From: Gemmatimonadaceae bacterium
GTDB lineage: Bacteria > Gemmatimonadota > Gemmatimonadetes > Gemmatimonadales > Gemmatimonadaceae
Assembly (NCBI GenBank): GCA_020846935.1
Contig: JADLCY010000015.1
Span: 62,001 to 126,000, forward strand
Direction of reading: 5' to 3'
DNA: 64,000 nt
Made by a program: the position numbers and the translations under genes. Under the pieces are notes generated by a model. The model worked only from the letters and a program-made list of their open reading frames with translations. It ran no database searches and had not been told where the DNA came from. Positions 42,637 to 51,163 of this stretch are shown in pieces (positions within the stretch are counted from its first letter, which is position 1; every line of letters begins with the position of its first letter).

Positions 42637-44213
42637 AGGCGCCAAGTGCTTCGGGTCGCGTCACGCCGGTCGCGACTTTTGCCGCCCGCCCGAGGAGTGC
42701 GAGGCGATTCGGCGCGCTCGGCGCGGATGCGTTCGAGGAGGACGGAGGCCGGCTCGTCGGACGGGTCTTGGTCCACGAGTCGGCCGTCGAAGGCCCACTT
42801 GAGGATGGATTGGCGGAGACGAACGGCCCTGAGCCGATTCGCTGACGTTACCGAGAGAGCATTCTCCGCGAGCGACAGCAGTGCGTTCACATTCTCCACG
42901 ATCCGGGCTTGCTCGACCTGCGGCGGCAGTCGAATGGCGAGGGGAGCTATATCACCATGATTGATCTGTGGCACGTTCGAGCCATCAGCGAGTGAGCCAA
43001 GGTCCAGATCACTGAACCAGAGCCACAAATAGCTCCCAACCCCTCCGACGGGGACCACACCCATTGTGTTCAAATCGTATGTACTCGGGCATGCTAATAG
43101 CCGCTTCTTGTTGGTGCCGATAGCGCCACCTCGCTTCGGGAAAATGATCGTTCCAGCCGGACGAACGTGAAGGCCCAATGCAGCGACCTGCTCAGCCGTC
43201 AACCACTCCTTGGCGACATTCATCCGCAACTCGTTATTAGGAGTGTTCATATCGCCGATGCGAAACCACGGAATAGCGCCCTCTGCCGCCCCAGCCGATG
43301 TAACGCCACTTGGCGTTTGCCCTGAAGCGATGAAGCCGAGCTGCTCAACGGATGCCCAGCACCACCCCTCCGGCAGCTCGGGCAGCCCGCTCGTATCCGG
43401 CGCGGCCGGCTCCACGTACTTCGCTTTCCACTCGTTGTCCTTCGGCGCCTTGCCCTTGGCCGTCATCTTCGCCAGCTCGGATTCCTCCCACCGACGACGG
43501 CGTTCGGCGAGGATGCGCGTGAGGAGCACCGAGGCCGGCTCGTAGCTGCGGCCCTCGGCGCGGGCCAGCTCCGCCTCGGTCGGCACCAGTCGCCCTTCGA
43601 CGGCAGCCTTGAGCACCGAGGCCCGGTAGCGCTTCAGGTTGCGCTGCACCCGCTCCAGCGTCGCCGCCGCGTCGTCGAGCCGGGTGAAGTAGGACTCGAG
43701 GGCGGAGACGATGCGACGCTGCTCGGAAAGCCCCGGGAGTGGTATCGAGAGTGATTCGACATCACCCTTACGAAGCGAAGGCACTGTCGTTGCACGCGCG
43801 AGATCGCCAAGACGTAGTGTGCAGGTGAAGTAGAACAGGTACTCGGGGTCAAGGACGTCGACGTCCGGTGCCATCCCGAAAACGTTGTTGTCAACCAATG
43901 ACGGCCGGCCGAGCATCGCTCGACGGTTCAGAGCGATTGCCGCGCCGATCTTTGCGAAAACAGTGGTTTGGGCAGGCAGCGGACGCGCACCAAGCCCGTT
44001 CGCTACTTCATCGGTGACGTAGTGTTGTGCGGCTGACAGAACCTTGTGTCCTTGCCGCCACGCCTCGGAGATGTCTCCAACCTTGTAGAACGGGATCGCA
44101 CCACTCGTCTGACCTTGGAGATGAACAGGGAAACCAACCCCTGCGAGTAAACGACCCAAGTCTCTAAGTAGTGCTGTTGTCCACCCGGTAGGCATAGCGA
44201 CCTCGCCGCTCAT
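42630..44213 (-). CDS. hsdS: Type I restriction-modification specificity subunit
   Basis: 527 residues with two target-recognition domains (about 5-160 and 255-415), each followed by a conserved helical spacer. The matching spacer motifs YEPASVLLTRILAERRRR and DEPASVLLERIRAER show the tandem half-subunit design that recognises a bipartite site. LSIPLPGLSEQRRIVSALES and IRLPPQVEQARIVENVNALL are the usual TRD-helix junctions. ATG 44213 overlaps the hsdR TGA. The second TRD is less GC-rich than the flanks (about 57% GC over 43021-43140), as expected if TRDs are exchanged. Confidence 0.94.
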   Translation of the reverse strand: MSGEVAMPTGWTTALLRDLGRLLAGVGFPVHLQGQTSGAIPFYKVGDISEAWRQGHKVLSAAQHYVTDEVANGLGARPLPAQTTVFAKIGAAIALNRRAMLGRPSLVDNNVFGMAPDVDVLDPEYLFYFTCTLRLGDLARATTVPSLRKGDVESLSIPLPGLSEQRRIVSALESYFTRLDDAAATLERVQRNLKRYRASVLKAAVEGRLVPTEAELARAEGRSYEPASVLLTRILAERRRRWEESELAKMTAKGKAPKDNEWKAKYVEPAAPDTSGLPELPEGWCWASVEQLGFIASGQTPSGVTSAGAAEGAIPWFRIGDMNTPNNELRMNVAKEWLTAEQVAALGLHVRPAGTIIFPKRGGAIGTNKKRLLACPSTYDLNTMGVVPVGGVGSYLWLWFSDLDLGSLADGSNVPQINHGDIAPLAIRLPPQVEQARIVENVNALLSLAENALSVTSANRLRAVRLRQSILKWAFDGRLVDQDPSDEPASVLLERIRAERAESPRTPRAGGKSRDRRDATRSTWRLR

Positions 44214-47080
44214 GCCGCCAGCGCCCCATTCAATTCATCCAGCATCTCGCGCAGCTTCCCCCCAAACACCTGCGCCGCCCTCCCCCGCCCGCCGGCCTCC
44301 GCGAACGGTGCGTAATCCAGATCCTCCACCGTCATCTCCACGCTGGTCGCAATGTGGTCGCGCATCATCTCGAGCCAGCGGCGCTGCTCGGCGGTGAACG
44401 CCCGCCCGCGGTTCTCCTGCTGCGCCATCCATTCATCGAACCTCGCACGCACCTGCTCGCCGAACGGCACCAGCTCGTCGTCCCGGTGCGTCGCGAAGCG
44501 CACCAGCGAGACGATGTCCGTCAGCAGCTTCCCCGACCCACCACGCACTCGGTCCTTCCGTAAGGTCTCATAGGCGCGCCAGAGTTTGTCCGGCGTCCAC
44601 GCGCGCGGCGGTGCCTTGATCGCCTCGGCCAGCGCCTTGATGTCATTGAACGAGAGACGCTTTGAATACGGCTGCGCATAGAAGAACTGGAGCGCGTCGA
44701 TCTCGTCCTTGTGCTCACCAATGAAGCGCTCGAAGTCGGCCACGAGCGACTGCGCCTTCTCCCTGGCCTCGGGGCTCGCGCCCGCTTCGAGTAGCTCGTC
44801 CTGCGATACTTCGTCGATCACCTGCTCCAGCTCGCGCTTGAGATCGACGAGCAGCGTACGCAACGAGGGGTTAGTGGCCAGCGGCTCGGTAGCACGCTTG
44901 AGCAGGGTCTCGGCGGCCTGCCTTATCTGCAGATCGGTCGGCTCCGCATCCGCCGGCACCGCGAAGACGCGGCGCGCTTCGACAATCTGCCGGTCGGGGT
45001 CGAGGCCCTCAACGACAGCGCCACAGATCGCAGCGAGTGTCACTCCGCCCGACGCTTCCGCGATGCGCGCCCGCTCCGCAGGTCCGCACTGCTTGTCGAG
45101 CCGCGCGAGGCGGCTCGCGAGCGACGAGAGCGCCTCCGGGTCGGTGCCGCCCATCGCCACGTGCTCCAGCAGCGCCTTGAGGCTCACCGTACGTTGCCGG
45201 TCGAGCGGCTGCGTGTCGGCGAGCTGCGCCTCGGTCATCCCCACGCAATCCACGATCACGAAGTGCGTCTTGGCGACGGCGTCCTCGCCGCTCACAGCAC
45301 GCAGGTCGTTCGGGTCGATGATGCGCACGCCGCGCCCCTTCATCTGCTCGAAGAGCACGCGACTCCTCACCGCGCGCATGAACATCACGATCTCGATCGG
45401 CTTGATGTCCGTGCCGGTGGCCACCATGTCCACGGTCACGGCGATGCGCGGCTCGTACTGGTTGCGGAATGCCTGGATCAGGTCCCGCGGATTCGACTCC
45501 GTCACCTTGTAGGTGATCTTCTGGCAGAAGGCATTGCCACGGCCGAACTCGTCGCGCACGATCTCGACGATGTCCTCGGCGTGGCTGTCGTCCTTGGCGA
45601 AGATCAGCGTCTTGGGGACTTCCTTGCGGCCGGGGAAGATGTCCACCGGCAACCGGTCGCGGAACGTGCGGATGATGGTGCGGATCTGATCCCTCGCCAC
45701 CACGCGGCGATCCAACTCGTTAGGGTCATACGAGAGGTCCTCGTCGGGCGCCTCCCAACGCATCGCGCGGGTGCGGCGGTCCCGGTAGCCGAGCATCGTG
45801 TCGGGCTTTGCCTCCACCGTGGAGCCCTGCGCGGTGATCTTTGTGCGGATGTTGTAGACCTCGAAGTCCACGTTGACGCCGTCGGCCACCGCCCTCGCGT
45901 GGTCGTACTCCATCACGAGGTTCTTGTTGAAGAAGCCGAGTGTCTGCTTGCTCGGCGTGGCGGTGAGGCCCACGAGGAAGGCGTCGAAGTACTCCACCAC
46001 CTGACGCCACAGGGTGTAGATCGAGCGGTGCACCTCGTCGATCACCACCACGTCGAAATACTCGGGCGGGTACGCGGCGTTGTACACCACCGGCAGCGGC
46101 TCCTTCATGGCGGCGCCGCTGCTCTCGAACTGCGAACCTTCTTCCAGCGAGGGATCGAGATCGGCCTCCCCCTTGAGCATGGAGTACACGCGCTGGATCG
46201 TCGAGATGACGACCCGGCTCGAGTCCATGATCGTGTTGGAGGAGAGGCGCTGGACGTTGTACAGCTCAGTGAAGAGCCGGTGGCTGTCGGGGGCTCGATA
46301 TCCCTGGAACTCCGTCTCGGCTTGTTGCCCGAGGTTGCTCCGGTCCACGAGGAAGAGCACGCGGCGCGCGCCGCCGTACTTGATGAGCCGGTAGATGGCG
46401 GTGATGGCGGCGATCGTCTTGCCCGAGCCGGTCGCCATCTGGATCAGCGCGCGGGGACGGTTCTTTTTGAACGAATGATCGAGCTTCGTCACCGCCTCGA
46501 TCTGGTTCGGATAGAGCGAACCCGGTTCGAGCGGCGGCATCGTGCTGATTCGCGCCCGGAAGGAGGCCGGCCTGGTGTCGTCTGCCGCCGTGTAGAGACC
46601 GCCGCCGTCGGCGTGCAGTCGCTTCACCCAGGTATCGAGCGTTTCGGCCTGGATCCACTCGGCGAGGGTTTCCGGGCGATGGATCTCCGACAGATTGCCT
46701 GAGATGGCGCGCGTCTTGGGGTCTGGATCGAGGTCGTTGATGAAGCGGGTCTCGACGCCGGTGCTCAAATAGAGGAACGGAAGCGGCTGTACGGGTGGGT
46801 TGAGCCCGGCGGGGAGGCCGGTCGCGTACTTGTCGACCTGCAGCTCCACGTTGGTCAGTGCGAATCCGGCCGGCTTGGCCTCGAGCACGCCAACCGCCTT
46901 GCCGTTCACGAAGAGCAGGTAGTCGGCGAAGCCGTGTCCCGGCGCCATCCTGAACTCGCGGACGGCCACGCCGGTGCCGGCGGAGAGGTTCATCGCAACA
47001 CGGTCCTGGACGATCCACCCCGCGGCCTCCAGGGCCGCGTCGATTTCAACGCGGGCCTCTTGCTCGGGCGTCGGACTCAT
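44210..47080 (-). CDS. hsdR: Type I restriction endonuclease subunit (translocase/nuclease)
   Basis: 956 residues. The N-terminal nuclease domain has D53 in GFADYLLFVNG and E67-x-K69 in GVLEAKPAG (PD-(D/E)XK). The SF2 motor has Walker A QMATGSGKT (about 214-222), VVIDEVHRSIY (DEVH 348-351), LVGLTATPSKQT and the helicase C-terminal motif MKGRGVRIID. An EcoEI-type C-terminal domain binds HsdM/HsdS. It translocates and cuts unmodified DNA. It is the first gene of the operon, with a 12-base palindrome directly before its ATG. Confidence 0.95.
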   Translation of the reverse strand: MSPTPEQEARVEIDAALEAAGWIVQDRVAMNLSAGTGVAVREFRMAPGHGFADYLLFVNGKAVGVLEAKPAGFALTNVELQVDKYATGLPAGLNPPVQPLPFLYLSTGVETRFINDLDPDPKTRAISGNLSEIHRPETLAEWIQAETLDTWVKRLHADGGGLYTAADDTRPASFRARISTMPPLEPGSLYPNQIEAVTKLDHSFKKNRPRALIQMATGSGKTIAAITAIYRLIKYGGARRVLFLVDRSNLGQQAETEFQGYRAPDSHRLFTELYNVQRLSSNTIMDSSRVVISTIQRVYSMLKGEADLDPSLEEGSQFESSGAAMKEPLPVVYNAAYPPEYFDVVVIDEVHRSIYTLWRQVVEYFDAFLVGLTATPSKQTLGFFNKNLVMEYDHARAVADGVNVDFEVYNIRTKITAQGSTVEAKPDTMLGYRDRRTRAMRWEAPDEDLSYDPNELDRRVVARDQIRTIIRTFRDRLPVDIFPGRKEVPKTLIFAKDDSHAEDIVEIVRDEFGRGNAFCQKITYKVTESNPRDLIQAFRNQYEPRIAVTVDMVATGTDIKPIEIVMFMRAVRSRVLFEQMKGRGVRIIDPNDLRAVSGEDAVAKTHFVIVDCVGMTEAQLADTQPLDRQRTVSLKALLEHVAMGGTDPEALSSLASRLARLDKQCGPAERARIAEASGGVTLAAICGAVVEGLDPDRQIVEARRVFAVPADAEPTDLQIRQAAETLLKRATEPLATNPSLRTLLVDLKRELEQVIDEVSQDELLEAGASPEAREKAQSLVADFERFIGEHKDEIDALQFFYAQPYSKRLSFNDIKALAEAIKAPPRAWTPDKLWRAYETLRKDRVRGGSGKLLTDIVSLVRFATHRDDELVPFGEQVRARFDEWMAQQENRGRAFTAEQRRWLEMMRDHIATSVEMTVEDLDYAPFAEAGGRGRAAQVFGGKLREMLDELNGALAA

Positions 47081-47092
47081 GCGAGGCCTCGC
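47081..47092. promoter_or_regulatory. 12-base perfect palindrome directly upstream of hsdR
   Basis: GCGAGGCCTCGC abuts the hsdR start codon. It could occlude the ribosome site in mRNA or bind a regulator. Confidence 0.3.
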
Positions 47093-47151
47093 TCGGTCAG
47101 GACGTAGCGTCGCCGCGCGACACGATCAGGTCCAGGATGCTCGGCACCGCG

Positions 47152-47184
47152 CTCGGAAGTCACCGGTCGCTTCAAGCTTCCGAG
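47152..47184 (-). terminator. Stem-loop after the thioredoxin-fold gene, before hsdR
   Basis: CTCGGAAG (47152-47159) and CTTCCGAG (47177-47184) are perfect 8-base arms around 17 bases. It lies 35 bases past the thioredoxin-fold stop on the minus strand, with no T-run. It probably separates lspA transcription from the hsd operon. Confidence 0.4.
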
Positions 47185-47218
47185 TCGCCTGGTCGAGGTG
47201 CAGGGTCGGTCGGTGCGC

Positions 47219-47830
47219 TCAACTCGCGGCAGCGCAGGCGCGCTCGCCCTTCGCGGCGCGTTCCATGACGGAGACGATGTCCGACAGCGTCTTCTGCCCC
47301 TTGTCCTCGTCGTACCACTTCATCTTGCCGTCGAAAGACCCGGAGCCCTTGCTCATCCACTCCTGCAGCTCGGCCGGCCGTTCGATCCAGCACCCGCGCT
47401 CCTCGTAGTTGCCGTCGAGCAGGATCACCGTCGGCGTCGCCGCGCGACCGTCCGGTGTGCGATGCGACTCCATCACGTGGCGCCCGGTGTCGCTGCCGAT
47501 GATCTGCAGCTCGACGCCCATGAGCTGCTGTACGAGCTTCGCGAGATACGGAATGGTGTTCACCGAGTCGGAGCACCCATCGACGGCGACCACCAGGAAC
47601 TTCCACGGCCCGCCGGCGGCGCGGGCGCGCGTCAGCAGCGCGTCGGGAACTGCTGCATCACGAAAGTTTCCCTCCCACTGCTGCTTGCGCTGCTGGGCGG
47701 CGGCGAGGAAGGACGCGAAGTTCTTCCCGCCTTCGAACAGCGCGCGATAGGTGGAGTTGGCGTTGACGGCAGCGACGGGTTCCTGGCACGCCAGCGCGGC
47801 GCCGAGGACTGCGGAGAGAAGGGCGCTCAT
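47219..47830 (-). CDS. Exported thioredoxin-fold protein (Thioredoxin_9-like)
   Basis: 203 residues with a hydrophobic, possibly lipoprotein-type N-terminus (MSALLSAVLGAALACQEP). The fold carries KFLVVAVDGCSDSVNTIPYLAKLV (C-S-D-S at the active site) and the cis-Pro strand AATPTVILLDGNYEERGCWIERP. It resembles the protein at 15403-15984 in both segments, with one active-site Cys and a second Cys after the cis-Pro strand. Its ATG overlaps the lspA TGA, so it is made with signal peptidase II, whose product may process it if it is a lipoprotein. Confidence 0.75.
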   Translation of the reverse strand: MSALLSAVLGAALACQEPVAAVNANSTYRALFEGGKNFASFLAAAQQRKQQWEGNFRDAAVPDALLTRARAAGGPWKFLVVAVDGCSDSVNTIPYLAKLVQQLMGVELQIIGSDTGRHVMESHRTPDGRAATPTVILLDGNYEERGCWIERPAELQEWMSKGSGSFDGKMKWYDEDKGQKTLSDIVSVMERAAKGERACAAAS

Positions 47831-48324
47831 TTCAGGTGCGGCTCGGTGGAGTGGGAGCGGCGGAGCATGAGATACAATAGCAGTGCCGCGCCGGTCGTGA
47901 CGCCGACGTCGGCGATGTTGAACACCCAGAATCGCGCATCGCCGATGCCCACGTCGATGAAGTCGACGACGCCCCGCGGAGAGCGGAGGCGATCGACCAG
48001 GTTGCCGACCGCGCCGCCGACGATGAGGCCAAGGGCCGCGCCCAGGGCGCGGTCGTGGGCGTCGGCGTCCCGGTACATGCGATAGAGCACCGCGACGATC
48101 ACCATCGCGAGCGCCGAGAAGACCACGCGCGAGTAGTCGCCTAACGACGTGGAGAACGCGGCCCCGGTATTGTAGATGAGCGTGAGGCGCAGCGTGTTGC
48201 CGATCACCTCGTGCGGGAGGTGCTCCACGGTCAGCTGCTCTTCGACCAGTTGTTTCGTGCCGCAGTCGGCCAGGAGCAGCAATGCAGCGAGGGGCCAGAA
48301 CCAGCGGGCCTTGGGAGCGGTCAT
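47827..48324 (-). CDS. lspA: Lipoprotein signal peptidase (signal peptidase II)
   Basis: 165 residues, four membrane helices. LLLLADCGTKQLVEEQL holds the first conserved Asp-Lys region, LIYNTGAAFS the NTGAAFS box, GGAVGNLVDRLRSPRGVVDFIDV the first catalytic Asp, and FNIADVGVTTGA the second. It cleaves prolipoproteins before the lipidated Cys at the inner membrane, in keeping with the many lipoproteins in this window. The start is ATG 48324. Confidence 0.95.
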   Translation of the reverse strand: MTAPKARWFWPLAALLLLADCGTKQLVEEQLTVEHLPHEVIGNTLRLTLIYNTGAAFSTSLGDYSRVVFSALAMVIVAVLYRMYRDADAHDRALGAALGLIVGGAVGNLVDRLRSPRGVVDFIDVGIGDARFWVFNIADVGVTTGAALLLYLMLRRSHSTEPHLK

Positions 48325-48456
48325 GCGAAGGAGGCGTGGCTTTGGTGAGCTAGTCTGCCGCGATGTCCGGCGCCAGTACCGATGCGCCGAGGGCGGAGCG
48401 CGATCGACTCGCCCTCCGCCCTCGTATGGGACACTGCGACGATGGTCCGCGTTTCC

Positions 48457-49206
48457 CTACGGCTTCTTCACCAGCGCCTTTACCTCGGGGGGCAGCTCGA
48501 ACTCCTTGACGTTCACCGTGTCCCACTCCCAGCCCTGGAGCGTGATGATGAACTGCTGCCCGGCCTGTTCGACCGTTGTGGTCGTGGCGCGCTTGACGCC
48601 CCCGAAATCCTTGTAGGCCCCAAAGGTCGTCACCACTTCCATCTCACCCATCGGGGTCGCGGTCTTGGTTTGCGACCAGACGATCATGCCGTCGGCAACC
48701 GAAAAACAGTCATGGCTGACACGCCCGCTCTTCCAGGTGTGCTTGACCTTGTAGCAATCCTGGTCGTTGAGCTTGGTCTTCTCCACGGTCTCGGAGCTCA
48801 CGATGGCCGGCGAGAGGCGGGAGTAGTTGCCCGGGTCGCCGTCTTCGCGCTGGGCCGCCGCCATCTCCTCGGGCAGGACCTGTGCGCCCTGCATCGGGTT
48901 CAGCGACCACGAGGTCGTTCCGTCAAAGCCCTGACGCATCTCGCCCATGCCCGGGAGGTCGATCTTGGTCACCGTCATCGGCGGATCGAAGGACTGCGCG
49001 AGCTCCATCTTGGCGCTCATGCCCATCGCCGGCATGTCGAACGCCGCCGTCGACCGCGCCGACTTGTGACCCTTCCAGCCGTCGGCATTCACCGCCTTGG
49101 CCCACGCCTGGACCAGATCCTTTGCGGCCGGCAGCGCCTGGGCGTGGACATACCCGGGCAGGACCGATGCGAGGGCCGCGGTTGCCAATACCCGACGAAC
49201 GTTCAT
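48457..49206 (-). CDS. Exported LolA-like / outer-membrane lipoprotein-sorting-like protein
   Basis: 249 residues. Signal peptide MNVRRVLATAALASVLPGYVHAQ, then KDLVQAWAKAVNADGWKGHKSARSTAAFDMPAMGM, FDGTTSWSLNPMQGAQVLP, DQDCYKVKHTWKSGRVSHDCF and VVTTFGAYKDFGGVKRATTTTVEQAGQQF. The order (W-x-M/G-G-W, substrate strand, K-V-x-x-T, F-x-Y-x-D-x-x-G-V) is that of LolA-fold half-barrel proteins related to DUF620/LolB-like families. It probably binds a hydrophobic ligand in the periplasm; the ligand is unknown. Confidence 0.68.
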   Translation of the reverse strand: MNVRRVLATAALASVLPGYVHAQALPAAKDLVQAWAKAVNADGWKGHKSARSTAAFDMPAMGMSAKMELAQSFDPPMTVTKIDLPGMGEMRQGFDGTTSWSLNPMQGAQVLPEEMAAAQREDGDPGNYSRLSPAIVSSETVEKTKLNDQDCYKVKHTWKSGRVSHDCFSVADGMIVWSQTKTATPMGEMEVVTTFGAYKDFGGVKRATTTTVEQAGQQFIITLQGWEWDTVNVKEFELPPEVKALVKKP

Positions 49207-49296
49207 GACTGATGTTCTCCGAATGAGGGGAGGTCGGAACTCACCGACCCGAGGACAGGAATCTAGTGCGGAAAGGCCGCGAGGGTTCCGGTCGCT

Positions 49297-50679
49297 TTAC
49301 GGACGTATGGTGCGCTGGGTTACACGCGCTCCGGCCTCGACGCGTGCCCCGCCGACCCATGTGAGGGCGGCCGTGAGCGCGACATCGCGGCCCTTGAGCA
49401 GGTCCCGGCGCGTCATCGGCACCACGACGTCCGGCGCGACTCCGCTCGCCTCGATGCGAGCCCCGTTCGCCGAGTGAAAGTCGGCAATCGCGTGGATCAG
49501 CAGATCGCCGTTGGGCAGCTTCTGGAGCGTGGCGGGCAGCGCCTCACCCGCGGTCGTGTCGCCAAAGACCTTCACCCGCCCGATGTCGCGCATCCCCTCG
49601 GCGAAGATCTCGGATGTGCTCGCCGAGAGCCCGTCGACGAGGATCGCCAGCGCACCGCTGTAGGGTTCGACCGATTCACCGCGTCGGTTGCTGCGCCGCG
49701 GGTTCACGAGGTAGCGGAGCGTCGTCCCGCGCGCCTGCAAGGTGCCTAACGCCACCGGTCGGTCCACGAAGAAGCCGGACACGCCCATCACCAGCGCCGC
49801 CACACCGCCGGTGTTGCCCCGCAGGTCGAGCACGATGCCGCGACAGCTCGCCAGCTCGTCCATCGCGCCTTCGAGCGCTGGCAGCAGCGGAAGCATCCAC
49901 ACCGAAAACCGGATCACGCCAACGCACCCGCGATCGTCCGCATGGCGCGAGTGACTGAACGCGAAGTACTGCGGCGGCAGCGGCCCGTAGCGCACCACCT
50001 GGCCGTCGAACGCCGCGCGCGCCACGTCGAGCTGCACCTCGCGGCCATCGTCACGCCTGAATCGCATGTGCACGATACCACCCGGTGCGCCATGGGTCGC
50101 GGACTCGGCGCGCAGCGGAATCTGCAGTCCGGCCCGGCGCACGTCGCGCGCATGATCCAGTCGGCGCCGCGCGGCGAGCATGGCGATCAGGTCCACGCCT
50201 TCGATCGCGCGCACTTCCCATCCCGCGCGCACTCCGGCCTGCTCCGCCGGCGAGCCCGGCACGACGCGGGAAACCAGGAGCCGCTCGTCGATGAGCCGGA
50301 ACTCGAGCCCAGTGGTGCCCGGACGATCGCTCTCTTCGTCCGAACTGGCGCGCATTGCCTGCGCCACGTCTCCGGGGACGATGTAGAAATGTGAATCACC
50401 CAGTCTCACGAACAGCGACTCGATGGCCTGGCGAACCTCGATGGGTGAGGTCGCACGTTCGGCCAGGGGGCGGAACGTGGCGCGCAACTCGCGCCAGTCG
50501 TGTCCACGGAACGTCGTGTCGTAGTACGTCGCGCCGATGCGGGACCACGCGGTGTCGAACGAGGCCACGGCCGTGGCGGCGTCCATGCGCGCGGGCGCGG
50601 GGACCGTCGCCGGTCCGCGGCCGCAGGCCGCCGAGATCAGCGCCGTGGCGAGAAGGGAGGGTGGGAAACGCCGAGGCAT
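49297..50679 (-). CDS. S41-family (C-terminal-processing-like) peptidase, lipoprotein
   Basis: 460 residues. A lipoprotein-type signal peptide (MPRRFPPSLLATALISAACGRG) leads to a helical N-terminal domain, a PDZ domain (about 125-215: LLVSRVVPGSPAEQAGVRAGWEVRAIEG) and the S41 protease core: GCVGVIRFSVWML, SCRGIVLDLRGNTGG and the Ser in DGLSASTSEIFAEG, followed by GDTTAGEALP. It is a periplasmic serine protease with substrate recruitment by PDZ. ATG 50679 is chosen because the signal peptide begins there; 50721 would add 14 residues. Confidence 0.88.
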   Translation of the reverse strand: MPRRFPPSLLATALISAACGRGPATVPAPARMDAATAVASFDTAWSRIGATYYDTTFRGHDWRELRATFRPLAERATSPIEVRQAIESLFVRLGDSHFYIVPGDVAQAMRASSDEESDRPGTTGLEFRLIDERLLVSRVVPGSPAEQAGVRAGWEVRAIEGVDLIAMLAARRRLDHARDVRRAGLQIPLRAESATHGAPGGIVHMRFRRDDGREVQLDVARAAFDGQVVRYGPLPPQYFAFSHSRHADDRGCVGVIRFSVWMLPLLPALEGAMDELASCRGIVLDLRGNTGGVAALVMGVSGFFVDRPVALGTLQARGTTLRYLVNPRRSNRRGESVEPYSGALAILVDGLSASTSEIFAEGMRDIGRVKVFGDTTAGEALPATLQKLPNGDLLIHAIADFHSANGARIEASGVAPDVVVPMTRRDLLKGRDVALTAALTWVGGARVEAGARVTQRTIRP

Positions 50680-50864
50680 CAGGGAATGGACGATCAGCGG
50701 GCTCGACCGGTCATTCCTCACATTCCCCGCGCCGTCACGCCGGCGTCACGGAGGTGCGGCGGGGCCATGAGCGGAGACAGCGAGCGGGCTCCACCGTGAC
50801 GCGTGGCCCACCGACGCAGCCGCGGCCCCTGGGAATTGCGCCGGTCCGCCTGGTGGGGCAGCCG

Positions 50865-51163
50865 GCGTGACGGCGCGGTAACGTCTGCCGCCGAGGCCGT
50901 CGCGGCGCGGGCAGATGGCGTGACGGCGCGGTAACGTCTGCCGCCGAGGCCGTCGCGGCGCGGGCAGATGGCGTGACGGCGAGGTGACGTCCGCCGCCCA
51001 AGCCGTTTCGGCGCGGGCAGCCGCCCGACGGCGAGGTGACCTCGGGCGCCGAATCCGTAGCAGAGCGGGTAAGCCGCTCGACGGTGAGGCGACAGTCGGG
51101 CGCCCGATCCGTAGCGGCGCCGGCAGCCCGCCTGACGCGGAGGTGACGGCCGGCCCCGCGATC
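50865..51163. repeat. 53-base tandem repeat array, about six copies
   Basis: Units start near 50865, 50918, 50971, 51023, 51076 and 51130, with period 52-54. The first two copies are identical over 53 bases; the rest decay towards the glycosyltransferase stop. Each begins GCGTGACGGCGMGGTRACGTC and carries CTGCC/GGGCAG arms able to fold. The preceding bases back to about 50798 look like a further decayed copy. Because 53 is not a multiple of 3, the frame rotates, so it is unlikely to be coding. The gap 50680-51163 has no gene. Confidence 0.85.

Noticed and set aside
39603-47080. hsd locus as part of an integrated mobile element
   Set aside because: No integrase, transposase, att-like direct repeats or tRNA gene flank it; ordinary chromosomal genes abut both sides.
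50865-51163. 53-base repeats considered as a CRISPR array
   Set aside because: Copies are contiguous with no spacers, units diverge, and no cas genes are present.
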